Source of the DNA: Desmonostoc vinosum HA7617-LM4
Lineage (GTDB): Bacteria; Cyanobacteriota; Cyanobacteriia; Cyanobacteriales; Nostocaceae
Assembly: GCA_019359515.1 (NCBI GenBank)
Contig: JAHHHC010000006.1
Span: 1-64,000 of the forward strand
Direction: 5' to 3'
DNA: 64,000 nt
The translations under genes were made by a program, and so were the position numbers. The notes under the pieces are model-generated. The model did not search any database. It worked only from the letters and a program-made list of their open reading frames with translations, and was not told where the DNA came from. Shown piece by piece: positions 46,401 through 55,452 of the stretch (the stretch's first letter is position 1; every line of letters begins with the position of its first letter).

Positions 46401-48670
46401 GCATGAGATACTTGCAAACGTTTTGCCTTGATCCCCAAGGTTTCTAGTCGGTGATAAATACTACTAATGTCTTCATTAGCTCCGGAAATGACTACACTTT
46501 CAGGGCCGTTAATAGCTGCGATTGTCACCCGCTCATGCAATGGTGCGATGATTTGTCGCACTTGCGCTTCTGATGCCATTAGCGAAACCATCTCGCCACC
46601 AGTTGGCAACTGCTGCATCAACTGTCCCCGATGGACAATGAGTTTCAGTCCATCTTCCAGGCTAAAAACCCCTGCTACAGTTGCCGCTACATATTCCCCA
46701 ACGCTATGCCCCATGACTACATTTGGTTCAATGCCCCAAGACTTCCATAGTTGATACAGGGCATATTCAAAAGCAAACAGCGCAGGTTGAGTATAGGCAG
46801 TTTGATCAAGCAAAGATGAAACTTGCTTAACCCAGTCCCCAGTCACGCCAGTTCGCTCAACGGAGGACGCCTCCGCACGCGACTGGCTCCCCAGTCCCCT
46901 ATCCCCAGTCCCAGGGTACATAATCTCTAACAAAGAATGTTCCAGATAGGGGCGGAGGATTTCATCGCATTGTTCCAGTGTTTTGCGGAAGATGGGTTGC
47001 GTCTGGTAGAGTTGGCGTCCCATGTTGATATACTGGGAGCCTTGCCCGGTAAACAAAAAGGCTATCTTCGGGGGCTTTTTGCCTACCTGATTGCACATCA
47101 GTTGAGTCGTGTCTTGCCCATCTGCAAAAGTTGCAAGTTGCTCAACCAACTGCTCCCTAGAGTCTACCACCATGGCTAAACGATGGTTAAAATGCGATCG
47201 CCCCGTATTTGCTGTAAAACAAATATCTGCCAAAGAAACATCAGCATGAGACGCTAAGAAATCTGCATAACGTTGCCCCAGTTCTTTCAAAGCCGCTTCA
47301 TTCTTAGCTGATAGGGTCAAAAGATGCAACGGTTGTTCTGCAATTTCTTGCTTGCAAACGCCAGTTGCCATGCACTCGCTACTTTTTTGTGGCGCTTGTT
47401 CCAAAATGACGTGGGAGTTAGTGCCGCCGAAACCAAATGAGCTAACACCTGCTAAGCGTGGTTCTGTACTGCTAAACCAAGGCTGGTATTCGGTAGGAAT
47501 GGCAAAGGCTGTTCCTGCCAAAGAAATATATGGATTCAATTTCTTCAGATGCAGGTTAGGTGGTATCTGTTGGTGTTGCAAAGACAGCACCACTTTAATT
47601 AAACCGGCAATTCCAGCAGCGGCTTCTAAATGACCGATATTAGTTTTAACTGAACCTATCCAACAAGGTTGGTCAGTTGAACGTCCCTCACTCAGCACAG
47701 CTTTGAGGGATGTGATCTCAATTGGATCTCCCAAAGACGTACCTGTACCGTGGGCTTCGACATAGCTAATTTGCGCTGGTTGTACTTGGGCATTTTTTAA
47801 AGCCTGGCGGATGACTGCTTGCTGAGCCGGGCCGTTGGGGGCTGTAATGCCGTTGCTCAGCCCATCTTGGTTAACTGCTGAGCCTCTAATGACTGCAAGT
47901 ATCCGGTCTCCATCTGCAAGTGCATCTGTGAGGCGCTTGAGAACAATTACACCACAACCCTCTGCGCGAACATAACCATCAGCACTAGCATCAAAAGTTT
48001 TGCAGCGACCGTCAGGCGCTATCATTCGGGCTTGGGAGAAGATAATAGTTGACTCTGGAGATAAAATTAGGTTCACCCCTCCGACTAAGCAGAGATTGGA
48101 CTCCCGGTTTTGTAAACTCTGGCAGGCTAAGTGAACTGCCACTAGTGATGAAGAACAAGCTGTATCTACTGCCATACTTGGCCCACGTAGATCCAGTAAA
48201 TAAGATAGACGGTTGGCGGTAATGCTCGGACTAGTACCTGTGCTGCTATAAGCGTCTAGGTTAGATAAATGTTTGAATAAAAACCTGTGGTAATCAAAGT
48301 TGGTGATGCCAATAAAAACACCAGTGTGGGTATCTGCTAAGTTTTCTGGAACAATTGCAGCGTTTTCTAAAGCTTCCCAGGCTACCTCTAAAAGTAGTCT
48401 TTGCTGGGGGTCTAGGTAGTTGGCTTCGCGGGGTGAAATTCTGAAGAAGCTGGGATCGAATTGATCGATGTGTCCCAAAAATCCCCCCTGACGAGTGTAC
48501 ATTTTTTCTGGTGTTGCTGGATTGGGATCGTAAAAAGTATCAATATTCCAGCGTTCTGAGGGGACTTCTGCGATCGCATCTACCCCGCTAGATAAAAGTT
48601 TCCAAAAAGCTTCTGGGTTATTTGCACCTGGAAAACGACAACCAATACCTACAATTGCTATAGATTCCAT
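40487..48670 (-). CDS. hybrid PKS-aminotransferase-NRPS: KS-AT-ACP-AMT-C-A-T
   Basis: 2727 aa. KS with DTACSSS (Cys172), EAHGTGT and [14 protein letters not shown] with GHSVGE (Ser656) and HAFHSP (755-760), the malonyl-CoA form; ACP with GADS (Ser977); a Gln/Pro-rich linker (about 1020-1180); a class III PLP aminotransferase of the GSA type (about 1190-1600) with [10 protein letters not shown] and the PLP Lys in TYGKIIGGG (about 1438); C (about 1660-2100, HHIVVDG 1793-1799); A; T with IGGNS. No KR, DH or ER, so the beta-keto group goes directly to transamination, as in mycosubtilin and microginin enzymes. The A-domain code reads D-V-Q-F-I-A-H-V-V-K, a known Pro code. Predicted output: a beta-aminoacyl-Pro chain. 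About 30 extra residues in the AT derive from repeat DNA. Confidence 0.95.
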   Translation of the reverse strand: MESIAIVGIGCRFPGANNPEAFWKLLSSGVDAIAEVPSERWNIDTFYDPNPATPEKMYTRQGGFLGHIDQFDPSFFRISPREANYLDPQQRLLLEVAWEALENAAIVPENLADTHTGVFIGITNFDYHRFLFKHLSNLDAYSSTGTSPSITANRLSYLLDLRGPSMAVDTACSSSLVAVHLACQSLQNRESNLCLVGGVNLILSPESTIIFSQARMIAPDGRCKTFDASADGYVRAEGCGVIVLKRLTDALADGDRILAVIRGSAVNQDGLSNGITAPNGPAQQAVIRQALKNAQVQPAQISYVEAHGTGTSLGDPIEITSLKAVLSEGRSTDQPCWIGSVKTNIGHLEAAAGIAGLIKVVLSLQHQQIPPNLHLKKLNPYISLAGTAFAIPTEYQPWFSSTEPRLAGVSSFGFGGTNSHVILEQAPQKSSECMATGVCKQEIAEQPLHLLTLSAKNEAALKELGQRYADFLASHADVSLADICFTANTGRSHFNHRLAMVVDSREQLVEQLATFADGQDTTQLMCNQVGKKPPKIAFLFTGQGSQYINMGRQLYQTQPIFRKTLEQCDEILRPYLEHSLLEIMYPGTGDRGLGSQSRAEASSVERTGVTGDWVKQVSSLLDQTAYTQPALFAFEYALYQLWKSWGIEPNVVMGHSVGEYVAATVAGVFSLEDGLKLIVHRGQLMQQLPTGGEMVSLMASEAQVRQIIAPLHERVTIAAINGPESVVISGANEDISSIYHRLETLGIKAKRLQVSHAFHSPLMTPMLAKFAAVARQVTYKQPRILLVSNVTGQKVDEQIATAEYWVNHVIQPVRFADSMQTLRTLGYQVFLEIGPKPTLLGMGRQCLPDSEGLWLPSLRSGIPEWQQMLSSLGELYVQGAKIDWLGFERDYPRQKVALPTYPFQRQRYWIQQVEQTMNGKNLAVNSNKLNSKLDATLTPNRREEILATLQTLVGNLLQVSPADVNIHAPFLEMGADSIILVDAVRRIENTYKIKVAIRQLFEELTTIDTLATYIDQNLSPQSVELDSLQPNFKVQPQQLEQPTSTQSIPESSFHSTQDFAHRGTAAPETTLERIMTQQLQVMSQQLEVLHGNSLSAKSLSPSQNRQLPSAQPVTPTVYSPQKEQHNQITPSTEPEQTYRQPSSPLPPLPVRQIPEREIDLQQKRHIEVLSARYNQRHQKSKQLAQSYRPVLADSRATAGFRLSTKEILYPIAGEQAQGSRLWDVDGNEYVDLTMGFGVLLFGHEPQFVTEALEKHYQKGLKIGPQSKLAGEVAQLICELTGMERVTFCNSGTEAVMTALRLARSATGRTKIALFAGSYHGQFDGILATAAKGEIKAVPLASGVSQNFVENVLVLDYGNPKSIEILQVHAQELAAVLVEPVQSRRPDLQPKEFLQQLRQLTKASGTALIFDEVLTGFRIHPGGAQAWFGIEADIATYGKIIGGGTPIGVVAGKAIYMNGIDGGLWDYGDASYPQAEKIFFAGTFNKNHTGMVAALAVLQHLKKQGPELQQQLNQRTSQLAQTLNSYFQQENVPIRVVHFGSLFRFAFSGNLDLFFYHLIDKGVYIWEGRNCFLSTAYTDADIDYVIQAVKESVKELREGGFLPSGSSKLFPIEKTPNGTSSSLTEKKQPQEFWEQNGSVLQEQNNVSYVNSVVAEELKVEQVYALPLTEAQKQLWTLAQLGEDGSVAYHESVTLQLRGPLNATAMGKAIQKLVDRHEALRTKISPKGDVQEILPFFQIDCPVLDFSCVEGGLSQVAQWLDQESQKPFDLSNGSLLRVHLLKLEPELHLLALSGHHIVVDGWSMGVMLRELGAFYSAESQGTICQLNPPKQFREFIEWQNQHCQTQEMKIYQSYWLEKLTALPVLELPTDRIRPPIQTYNSSRETIKLDVQVTNKLKLFSREQGCTLLMTLLSVCMTLIHRLTGQDDIIVGVPTSGRSLLGSEAIVGYCSHFLPIRSQLTGNPTFVEYLKQMRGVLLEAYEHQDYPFAQLLNQLNLQRDISRSPLVDVSFNLEPSITLPQMSQLETSLFPQAVKFKDRDLHLNVTELAGELLVECDYNIGLFNADTIERWLSHFQTLLQAIVTESKQLLRELPLLTAEQRHQLLVEWNDTQADYPQDKCIHQLFEAQVEQTPNATAVVFGEQQLTYTQLNTQANQLAHYLQTLGVGPEVLVGICVERSLLMVIGLLGILKAGGAYVPLDPEYPQDRLSFMLEDAQVSVLLTQQRLLSKLPKYQANFVCLDTDAQQIFQLSQDNPTTGVQATNLAYVIYTSGSTGKPKGVAMNQLALCNLILWQLQNMTTCNDAKTLQYAPVSFDVSFQEIFFTWCSGGTLLLIGEELRRDTLALLGFIEEKAVERLFVPFVALQQLAEVAISSGLVTSHLREIITAGEQLRITPAIFQWLSKLTDCTLHNHYGPSESHVVTTFTLTNSIDTWPLLPPIGRPLVNTQIYILDKYLQPVPVGVPGELHIGGLGLARGYLNRLELTQEKFISNPFSTNPHSRLYKTGDLARYLNDSNIEYLGRVDNQVKIRGFRIELGEVEAILSQYPDVQASCVIAREDNPDDKCLIAYVVPHQHLTLTISKLRQFLLSKLPLYMIPNAFVILETLPLTPNGKIDRRALPSPNPELSRSISYVAPRNSTEKAIADIFTQVLRVERVGIYDNFFEIGGNSLKATQIISRLRETLSLEFPLRRLLEQPTVADLALGLEEIRSTMQKLQASVSDSLDNREEIEL
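46822..46912. repeat. interspersed repeat inserted in frame in the PKS AT domain
   Basis: The sequence contains CCCAGTCCCCAGTC, GGACGCCTCCGCACGCGACTGG and CCCCTATCCCCAGTCCC units. It encodes about 30 extra residues (587-616) upstream of [16 protein letters not shown], a loop before the AT active site. Other ATs pass directly from the YP motif to the LLDQT motif. Confidence 0.8.
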
Positions 48671-48744
48671 ATGACTTTTATTAAATTTAAAAATTCAAAT
48701 GTTCTTATATAAAGAATATTTGAATCTAGGTAAAAATATCTGAT

Positions 48745-50133
48745 TTAACAAGCAATAGATTCAGAAAAGTTTCGCAATGCCTTGGTATTTCTTGCCAATG
48801 CCTTGTTGATTGAACCTGATTCAGCCATGATCCGCATTTCGCGGTTAATTGGCCACAAATATTCCATACCGCTAGTTAACTGACGGATATTTTTTAGTAG
48901 GCGTTGATGATACTTAAAATTCTGATGAAAACCTTCATGCTCTTGACAAAAGCACTTTTCCATCCATTGGATAGCTTCTTGTTCAGACATATCAAAGACA
49001 CGAGAGCGCAATAGTTTATAAACGAATGGCATGAAATTGATATCAGGTCTAAAAACAGCTACTAGCGCTGCAGAAATTCCATTTACAAAGCCAGTTTGCA
49101 TCATATAAACTAATAGGTTCGCAACCAATTGCTCATATGCTGTTGGTTTAGGAAAGTCTTTGTAAATATCTCTCGCTAGGAGTTGGGAAGTTGTAGTATG
49201 AAAAGATTCATCTAAGAGGTGATAATAGGAAACAGCCGTTGGAGTGGGAATGAATTCACCTTTAGCTTCTAAATTTTTAAAGTAGTCATAATAGCCATGT
49301 TCAAAATTCTTCAGATACATATTACCTGAGTAACGATAGAAGTAATGCTGACAGGCTAAGAAAGGCGTACTTCCCCAATTTAAATTGAAAAACTGTAGCA
49401 GAGGTCGAGGGATTGCTACACCAAAATAACCTTTAGTAAAAGCTGGGACAAACTTACCTTGGTTCTCTAAATCCTGCAAATATGAAGAGTAGGAATAGGT
49501 TTTAGTTTGACTTTTGAGCATCATCTGGGTAATGGAGCGTAAAGTCTTGTATTGTGAATCTGAAAAAGGTGAGCTAGCCCAATTGAAGTTGAAAACCTGT
49601 TGCACAGGTGCTGAAACTAATGATTTGGTTTTCTTAGGGTTATTACCCAGCAATGCTTTGCCTAATAAAGCAATTTTTGTTTTGTAGGCAATTGTGTGAA
49701 AAGCATGAATATGTGAATGTTCCTGCTCAGTTTCATGGAACAGAGATAAGCAGAGTGTTTCGTAATCGCTAAAATGAGAAAAGACACCAGCTGTCACTTG
49801 GTTGTATTGAACTGTACTTGCTTCACTAGCTGCAACATGGTCATACTCAGCAGCCCAATACAGGTGATTAAGAGCTAGTTTTTGTGAAGGGGAAGCTTCT
49901 TCGTAAAGTGGAGTGCCGTAAAGGACTGATAAACCAGGCTCACTCCAATAATGTGCGCTATTACTAGCGTAATCAAAGTTATCATCTAACTCTTGAATCT
50001 TTTCTGTGTAATTAGATGCTAGGTTGTTTCGATAATTGATGTCATTTATCTTACGATGCTTCTCTCGCTGTGCATTATTTGCTAAATTGAGAGGCTGTTT
50101 TTGTTGTTCAGATTTTTTAGTAGAATCCACCAT
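48745..50133 (-). CDS. AurF/CylC-like dimetal-carboxylate enzyme (halogenase or oxygenase)
   Basis: 462 aa from the ATG at 50133 (a TTG at 50145 would add four). All-helical, ferritin-like. The metal-site pattern of AurF relatives is visible: Glu in WAAEYDHVAASE, E-x-x-H in HETEQEHSH, and H-x3-E-x2-H in HLLDESFH. A later QEHEGFHQNF is also notable. The order FAAL-ACP-this enzyme matches cylindrocyclophane CylA-CylB-CylC, where CylC chlorinates an unactivated carbon of an acyl-ACP, and related chlorinated microginin and columbamide pathways. AurF itself is an N-oxygenase. I infer modification of the ACP-bound fatty acid. Chlorination is the favourite but not proven. Confidence 0.8.
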   Translation of the reverse strand: MVDSTKKSEQQKQPLNLANNAQREKHRKINDINYRNNLASNYTEKIQELDDNFDYASNSAHYWSEPGLSVLYGTPLYEEASPSQKLALNHLYWAAEYDHVAASEASTVQYNQVTAGVFSHFSDYETLCLSLFHETEQEHSHIHAFHTIAYKTKIALLGKALLGNNPKKTKSLVSAPVQQVFNFNWASSPFSDSQYKTLRSITQMMLKSQTKTYSYSSYLQDLENQGKFVPAFTKGYFGVAIPRPLLQFFNLNWGSTPFLACQHYFYRYSGNMYLKNFEHGYYDYFKNLEAKGEFIPTPTAVSYYHLLDESFHTTTSQLLARDIYKDFPKPTAYEQLVANLLVYMMQTGFVNGISAALVAVFRPDINFMPFVYKLLRSRVFDMSEQEAIQWMEKCFCQEHEGFHQNFKYHQRLLKNIRQLTSGMEYLWPINREMRIMAESGSINKALARNTKALRNFSESIAC

Positions 50134-50228
50134 GTTTTTTGCCAATAAAAGTCAACACTAAAATCATCAATTCTCAACAATTAAAAATTTTTCTTTTTTG
50201 ATTGTTGAGTTTAACAAGAGTCAAGTAT

Positions 50229-50537
50229 TCAACCTGAAGTTAAAACCGAAGCTACATGCCGTGCCAAACTATCGATGGTAGGGTAATCATAGATTAGAGT
50301 TGGCTCAAACCTACACCCAAGCCAATTTGCTAAATCTCCTGCCATCCCAACTGTTAATGCAGAATCCATACCGTATTCATCAAATGGAATCTTGACATCA
50401 ATCTCATCGGGTGCAACTTCTAGTATTTGTGCTAGGTAAGAGATTAACCAATTTTGAATTTCATCTATAGAATGTTGTTGGTTGTGGCTCTGTGTTTGTA
50501 CTGTCATTTGAGGAACTTGCTCGTTTTGTGTTTTCAT
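50229..50537 (-). CDS. stand-alone acyl carrier protein
   Basis: 102 aa with a 25-residue polar N-terminus and a carrier-protein fold. The phosphopantetheine Ser is in DEYGMDSALTVGM (Ser59). It lies between the FAAL and the dimetal enzyme, so it should receive the activated fatty acid, present it for modification, and hand it to the PKS KS. No phosphopantetheinyl transferase is in the window. Confidence 0.92.
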   Translation of the reverse strand: MKTQNEQVPQMTVQTQSHNQQHSIDEIQNWLISYLAQILEVAPDEIDVKIPFDEYGMDSALTVGMAGDLANWLGCRFEPTLIYDYPTIDSLARHVASVLTSG

Positions 50538-50672
50538 AATTAAAGGATCTGACTTGATTTATGAAATTATTTGCGTAGGCAGGGAGTAGAGGAAGAGAGA
50601 TTTTTAAGGTATACGGAGTTTTTTCACCAAATCAAATATGAGTACCATATAGTGCTTTTTATGAGATAGGGG

Positions 50673-52487
50673 CTAAGGTGTACTAATTTGTGTAAGTTGC
50701 TTGCTGTTGTCATCTAGCTTTTTTTGCCATTGTGAATGTCCATGTACTGAAGCTAATGCATCGAGCGTTCTATCCAGAAACTTTGTTCGACAAGCACTGC
50801 GCTGAATCTTACCGCTGGAAGTTTTGGGAATACTCCCTGTCCTAATCAGAGCTATTGCATAAACGTGCAATTCGTGTTGTTGTACGACAGCTTTACAGAT
50901 AGCTCTCGCTACCATCTTTACATCCAATTTTCGTAGCCAGGTGCGCTCTACTTCCTGAACAACCACTAGGCGTTCTTCACCATTAACCTCGACTGTAAAA
51001 GCTGCTCCACAACTAGGGCGTAGTGCTGGGTGGCTCTGTTGCACAACTAGTTCAATATCTTGAGGATAATGATTTCGTCCCCGGATGATCATTACATCCT
51101 TGATCCTTCCTGTGACAAATAACTCCCCATCTTTGATAAATCCGATGTCCCCGGTACGGAGAAATGGCCCTTCACCAGTATCTGTCAGATAAGCTTGAAA
51201 GGTTTCCTGGGTTTGTTCGGGTCGCCTCCAGTATCCTTGGGCTACAGTCGAACCAGACACCCAAATTTCGCCTACTTGTTCTAGTGAACATTGGGTAAGG
51301 GATTGAGGGTTAACAATCACGATTTTTGTATCAATCTCAGTCCATCCACATCCAACTAACGTCACGCCCTGTTCATCTCCAGTAGTATCCAAGACCAGAT
51401 TCATCGCTAAAGCATCTGCTTTAACTGTGCAAAATACAGGCTGACTCTTTTTTCGCACCGCAGTAACTTTGAGGGTAGCTTCCGCAAGACCATAGCCAGG
51501 ACAGAAAGCAACTTCGTCAAAACCATAGGGTTGAAATGCTTGAGTAAAAAGTTTGATAATGTCCGCTCTAACTGGTTCAGCTCCATTTAATGCCATACGC
51601 CAGCTACTGAGATCTAGGGAACAACGTTGTTCTGGAGAGATTTTACGTACACAAAGATCGTAGGCAAAATTAGGAGCAGCACTGTGAGTGGCTTTGTAGC
51701 GCGAAATAGCTTGGAGCCAGCAAGATGGGCGCTCCATAAAGGATGTTGGCGACATCATGTAGCAGGGGAAACCTTTGTACAAGGGTTGGATGACTCCATA
51801 AATAAGCCCCATGTCGTGAAAGGTAGGAAGCCACGTTACCATGACACTATTTGATGTGTGTTCCCATCCTAAGTCGATGTCTGCGGAATTTTGCAGCAGG
51901 TTGCCATGACTGACCATTACACCTTTGGGCGTTCCTGTAGAACCAGAAGTGTACTGGAGAAAAGCTAGGGTATCTCTATCTACTGGTACTTGTTGCCAGT
52001 CTGATGCCCCATCGATAGCGATGCTATCGGTAGCTAGTAGTGGCATATTGGCAAACTCTGGCTCTTGGGCAAACTGACTCTGGATTTGGGTGAGAGTAGA
52101 GCTAACGGTGAGTGCTATGGTTGTTTGAGCATCAGATGCGATCGCTCGCAATCTCGATAAGCTCTGGTTACGTTTGGGTGGATAAACTGGAACCGCTACA
52201 ACACCCGCATATAGACATCCGAAGAAGGCAACAATAAACTCTAAACCTGGTGGATACAATAGCAGGGCACGTTCGCCAGTGGCTTTTTGAGATTGAAGAT
52301 AGGTGGCAAGCGATCGCGCTTTTTGGTCTAATTCAGAGTAAGTTAAACTGATCTCTTCAGTTTCTCCATCTCGCAGAAAAGTGTAAGCCCTTTGATCTGG
52401 CTGAATTTGTGTTCTGTAACGTAGTAGTTCTACTAAATTTGAAAATTTTTCTTGAGAATTTGGGAAATTATTTAAGTAGACATTCAT
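50673..52487 (-). CDS. fatty acyl-AMP ligase (FAAL), starter-loading enzyme
   Basis: 604 aa, adenylate-forming. YTSGSTGTPKG (179-189), VTWLPTFHDMGLIYG and GYGLAEATL match FAALs, which adenylate free fatty acids and load them on an ACP rather than making acyl-CoA. A C-terminal GSIPKTSSGKIQR motif supplies the catalytic Lys region. First gene of the operon; the ACP follows after 135 bases. Chain length preference cannot be read by eye. Confidence 0.94.
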   Translation of the reverse strand: MNVYLNNFPNSQEKFSNLVELLRYRTQIQPDQRAYTFLRDGETEEISLTYSELDQKARSLATYLQSQKATGERALLLYPPGLEFIVAFFGCLYAGVVAVPVYPPKRNQSLSRLRAIASDAQTTIALTVSSTLTQIQSQFAQEPEFANMPLLATDSIAIDGASDWQQVPVDRDTLAFLQYTSGSTGTPKGVMVSHGNLLQNSADIDLGWEHTSNSVMVTWLPTFHDMGLIYGVIQPLYKGFPCYMMSPTSFMERPSCWLQAISRYKATHSAAPNFAYDLCVRKISPEQRCSLDLSSWRMALNGAEPVRADIIKLFTQAFQPYGFDEVAFCPGYGLAEATLKVTAVRKKSQPVFCTVKADALAMNLVLDTTGDEQGVTLVGCGWTEIDTKIVIVNPQSLTQCSLEQVGEIWVSGSTVAQGYWRRPEQTQETFQAYLTDTGEGPFLRTGDIGFIKDGELFVTGRIKDVMIIRGRNHYPQDIELVVQQSHPALRPSCGAAFTVEVNGEERLVVVQEVERTWLRKLDVKMVARAICKAVVQQHELHVYAIALIRTGSIPKTSSGKIQRSACRTKFLDRTLDALASVHGHSQWQKKLDDNSKQLTQISTP

Positions 52488-52850
52488 AGATCAATATTTG
52501 ATGTTTTTAGATACTCTTCTTACAGCAGATATTTAGATTTTTTACTTATCAACTTATCCAATTAAGTTTTAAAACGTCATTTATCAAGTAAACCTTGAAT
52601 TTTAGAGTGCGTTAAGCGTTGCTATAACGTACCATATTTTTCGGTGAGTTAAGCCTAAGCCTTACTCTCTCAAGCTCTTAAATTCTTATATATACATAGC
52701 AATACCTACTTAGATATTTATTCTAAAAATAGGCCATAACTGTTTGTCAAAGATTATTTTTTAGGTAATTTATTTTGTTTTATTGAAGGAATATCAAGTA
52801 ACTTCAGTTTTCAATAATCTCAGATTTATTAAATAAACACAATAGTATTT
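52488..52850. promoter_or_regulatory. AT-rich leader region of the biosynthetic operon
   Basis: No gene. This AT-rich stretch before the FAAL start should hold the operon promoter, reading leftward. A GTGCGTTAAGCGTTGCTATAACGTACC segment (52608-52634) resembles a decayed copy of the 63-bp MITE. I cannot place the -10 or -35 with confidence. Confidence 0.4.
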
Positions 52851-52852
52851 AA

Positions 52853-52935
52853 GACAGTTAACTAGACAGTTAAGATCAGTCACTGGACAGTTAAGACAGT
52901 TAACTGGACAGTTAAGACAGTTAAGACATTTAAGG
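52853..52935. repeat. cluster of seven GACAGTTAA-type direct repeats
   Basis: Copies begin at 52853, 52865, 52886, 52895, 52907, 52916 and 52925 (the last is GACATTTAA). Steps are 9, 12 or 21 bases, that is, multiples of 3. It lies about 370 bases upstream of the FAAL gene. It could be an iteron-like protein-binding array or a slipped-strand microsatellite. Confidence 0.7.
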
Positions 52936-53009
52936 AGTAGATTAAAATATTTAAAACATTTAATAAAGAATAATTACTAACTGTAACTTGTTTGTATGTA
53001 TGGGAAATA

Positions 53010-53260
53010 GTTAGGGAGTGGGGAGTGGGGAGATGAGGGGGATGAGGGGGAAATTTTCTCCGCGTCTCCGCGTCCCCGTGTCCCCGTGTCCCCGCGTCCC
53101 AATTCCCTAGACTTCTCCTGTCAAAGACGCTACGCGAAGGACTTCACTCAGTTCGAGATCTTCGGTGCGTTAGGGGTTGTTTGAAAAGTCCAAATTAATA
53201 CCAACCCCGGCGATTAGAAATCGCGCGCCAGTTGCTTCAAGTCGGCAAAGCCGATTTCTA
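53010..53260. repeat. interspersed repeat block upstream of the MBL gene
   Basis: GGGGAGTGGGG and GATGAGGGGG units, CCGCGTCTCCGCGTCCCC runs, the TTCTCCTGTCAAAGACGCTACGCGAAGGACTTC module, and two short hairpins (GCGATT-AGA-AATCGC at 53210-53224; TCGGC-AAA-GCCGA at 53242-53254). Confidence 0.75.
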
Positions 53261-53317
53261 AATTTCTCACAAATGATTTAGGATTGCTATAGAAGCAGGT
53301 GTTATCTTCATGTAGGT

Positions 53318-54094
53318 ATGTACTTAACTTGGTTCGATAGCAATAGTTGGCTGTTGGAAATTGGTAAAAATCGGATATTAATCGACCCTTGGCTGGTTGG
53401 TTCGTTAACTTTTGGCAATTTGAATTGGTTTTTTGAAGGTTCTCGACCTCAAGAACGCCCAATACCAGAGAATATTGATCTGATTTTGCTATCTCAAGGT
53501 TTAGAAGACCACGCTCATACACCAACACTCAAGCAACTTGATCGCAATATCAAGGTCGTAGCTTCTCCTAATGCTGCTAAGGTAGTTCAACAATTAGGTT
53601 ATACACAAGTGACGGTGCTGGCTCATGGCGAAACTTTTACTTTGAATCACCAAGTAGAAATTAGGGCTTTTCCCGGCTCTCCAATTGGCCCTTTTCTAGT
53701 AGAAAATGGCTATCTTCTGCAAGAGTTAGAGAGTGGTTTCAAAGTCTACTACGAACCTCATGGATATCATTCTCTCGAAGTTAAGCAGGTTGCACCAGTT
53801 GATGTAGTAATTACACCTTCTATTGATATCGAAATACCTTTGTTAATCTCGTTAATCAGAGGAAAGGATAGCGTTTTGGAGGTTATCAAGTGGTTGCAAC
53901 CTCAAGCATTAATACCTACAGCGGCTGGAGGAGATGTGATTTTTGAGGGATTACTCGCAAAAATCCTCAAGTATGCAGGGAGTACTACAGAACTGCGTTC
54001 GTTATTAGAAAAGAATCATCTTTCTGTACAAGTTATTGAACCGACACCAGGCGATCGCTTTGAAGTACCATTGAAAAAACGATCTTTAATTTAG
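53318..54094 (+). CDS. metallo-beta-lactamase-fold hydrolase (UlaG-like)
   Basis: 258 aa. The N-terminus MYLTWFDSNSWLLEIG and IDPWLVGSL are UlaG-type. The metal motif reads LLSQGLEDHAHTPTL: the Asp-His and following His are kept, but the first His of the canonical H-x-H-x-D-H is replaced. I recall this variant as a conserved cyanobacterial/plastid subfamily. Substrate unknown. The stop overlaps the converging MscS gene by nine bases. Confidence 0.82.
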   Translation: MYLTWFDSNSWLLEIGKNRILIDPWLVGSLTFGNLNWFFEGSRPQERPIPENIDLILLSQGLEDHAHTPTLKQLDRNIKVVASPNAAKVVQQLGYTQVTVLAHGETFTLNHQVEIRAFPGSPIGPFLVENGYLLQELESGFKVYYEPHGYHSLEVKQVAPVDVVITPSIDIEIPLLISLIRGKDSVLEVIKWLQPQALIPTAAGGDVIFEGLLAKILKYAGSTTELRSLLEKNHLSVQVIEPTPGDRFEVPLKKRSLI

Positions 54095-55120
54095 CTCTAT
54101 AGCTGAATCTTCTTTGCCATTATTTTGCACATAAACATCTCTGATTGGGAAAGGAATTTGAATTCTTTCTTGCTGATAACGTTTATGTAATTTTTTGACA
54201 AATATATGTTTACCCATTCGTTGATCAAAGAATTCACTAACACGCATGTAAAGGGTAAAATCTATACTAGAATCCCCAAAAGTGTGAAATCTAATATATG
54301 GTTCATTACTAATTAATTCAGGGGCAATTTCTTGCATAACTTCTTTAGCTACTTCTACAGTTACTCTTTCAACTTGCTCCAAGTCACTGTCATAACCAAC
54401 ACCTACATTCATCGTTAAAGTAATTTCTTTTGCTGGTAGATGATAATTAATAAAAATTGCCGAAGCTAGCTTAGAATTGGGTACGATGATGAAGTTATTA
54501 GAAATTTCTCTGATAGTGGTATTGCGCCAGGTAATATCTGTGACGTAACCTTCATGACCTGCGTCTAGTTTCACATAATCTCCAGTTCTAACTTGCTTAG
54601 AAATAATTAAGTAGAAGCCGGAAAACAAATTTGCAAGTGTGTCTTGAAGTGCTAAGCCAACTGCTAAACCACCTATCCCTAAAGTTGTAACTATCGGTGT
54701 AATTTCAATGCCGACGGTTTGCAATATAATTAATGTCCCCAGAACTAGAACGGCAATCTTAGCAAGGTTAGAAATCAACGATGCTGAAATTCTTTCTGTT
54801 CTGCTGAGAAAGAAATTTACAAACCCAGCAGTTAGTCTTGCTAACACTAAAGTTACTGAGTACAGTAATACAATAGTCACAGTTTTTTGCAAAACTGTGG
54901 TAATGTTTGCATTGAGTGGAGAACTCAGAATTGCCCAGAAGAAACCACCAATCACAAACCAAATGAAGGTCATGCGGTGCAAGGATTGAAATATAATTTC
55001 GCTTCCGGGGATCTGTTTTTTGGTAATAAATATTTTTAGCTTTTTAAAGATAACTTTTTCACCAATTATCCCAGCAAATAAGCCAGCTAGAATAAATGCA
55101 ATCGGTGGAATCCATTGCAT
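54086..55120 (-). CDS. MscS-family mechanosensitive ion channel
   Basis: 344 aa from the ATG at 55120, which has AAGGGG at good spacing; a TTG at 55153 would add 11. Four or five N-terminal membrane helices lead to the pore-lining, Gly/Ala-rich helix in LGIGGLAVGLALQDTLANLF. The MscS beta domain (VRTGDYVKLDAGHEGYVTDI, TTIREISNNFIIVPNSKL) and an alpha/beta C-terminus follow. Such channels release solutes on hypo-osmotic shock or help set resting turgor. Confidence 0.92.
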   Translation of the reverse strand: MQWIPPIAFILAGLFAGIIGEKVIFKKLKIFITKKQIPGSEIIFQSLHRMTFIWFVIGGFFWAILSSPLNANITTVLQKTVTIVLLYSVTLVLARLTAGFVNFFLSRTERISASLISNLAKIAVLVLGTLIILQTVGIEITPIVTTLGIGGLAVGLALQDTLANLFSGFYLIISKQVRTGDYVKLDAGHEGYVTDITWRNTTIREISNNFIIVPNSKLASAIFINYHLPAKEITLTMNVGVGYDSDLEQVERVTVEVAKEVMQEIAPELISNEPYIRFHTFGDSSIDFTLYMRVSEFFDQRMGKHIFVKKLHKRYQQERIQIPFPIRDVYVQNNGKEDSAIELN

Positions 55121-55283
55121 TATATCAACCCCTTTAGGAAACTCAAAGTTCAAAATTTAAATCCTCTAAAATAAATTTATTTTTTTTCGTACTTTTATTT
55201 TTTGATCAACTTAACATCAAGGAACTACAATTACCGAAATTAGCAACTTTGTTCTTAATAAATTTTACCTCGTTTGGTTGTTA

Positions 55284-55345
55284 TAGTGCGTCAGCACGAA
55301 TAATTTCTCTGTGAGTTAAGGCTTTATTGAACTGACGTACCCTAC
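55284..55345. mobile_element. diverged copy of the 63-bp MITE
   Basis: TAGTGCGTCAG at one end and ACTGACGTACCCTA at the other, with an interior resembling that of 17068-17130 (AATTATTTCTC/GAGTTAAGG-type). The rest of 55121-55452 shows no gene. Confidence 0.6.
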
Positions 55346-55452
55346 ATATTCGATATTTTTTTATTCTTTCTTCTCTACACTCCACACCCTGTTTTCGGTA
55401 AAGTGAGAATGTAGTTTTCGCTTGATGGATCATATGAGTGTTGGGAACTTGC

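Noticed and set aside
53200-53260. tRNA-like hairpins upstream of the MBL gene
   Set aside because: The short stems do not form a cloverleaf and there is no T-loop consensus; they are repeat-derived.
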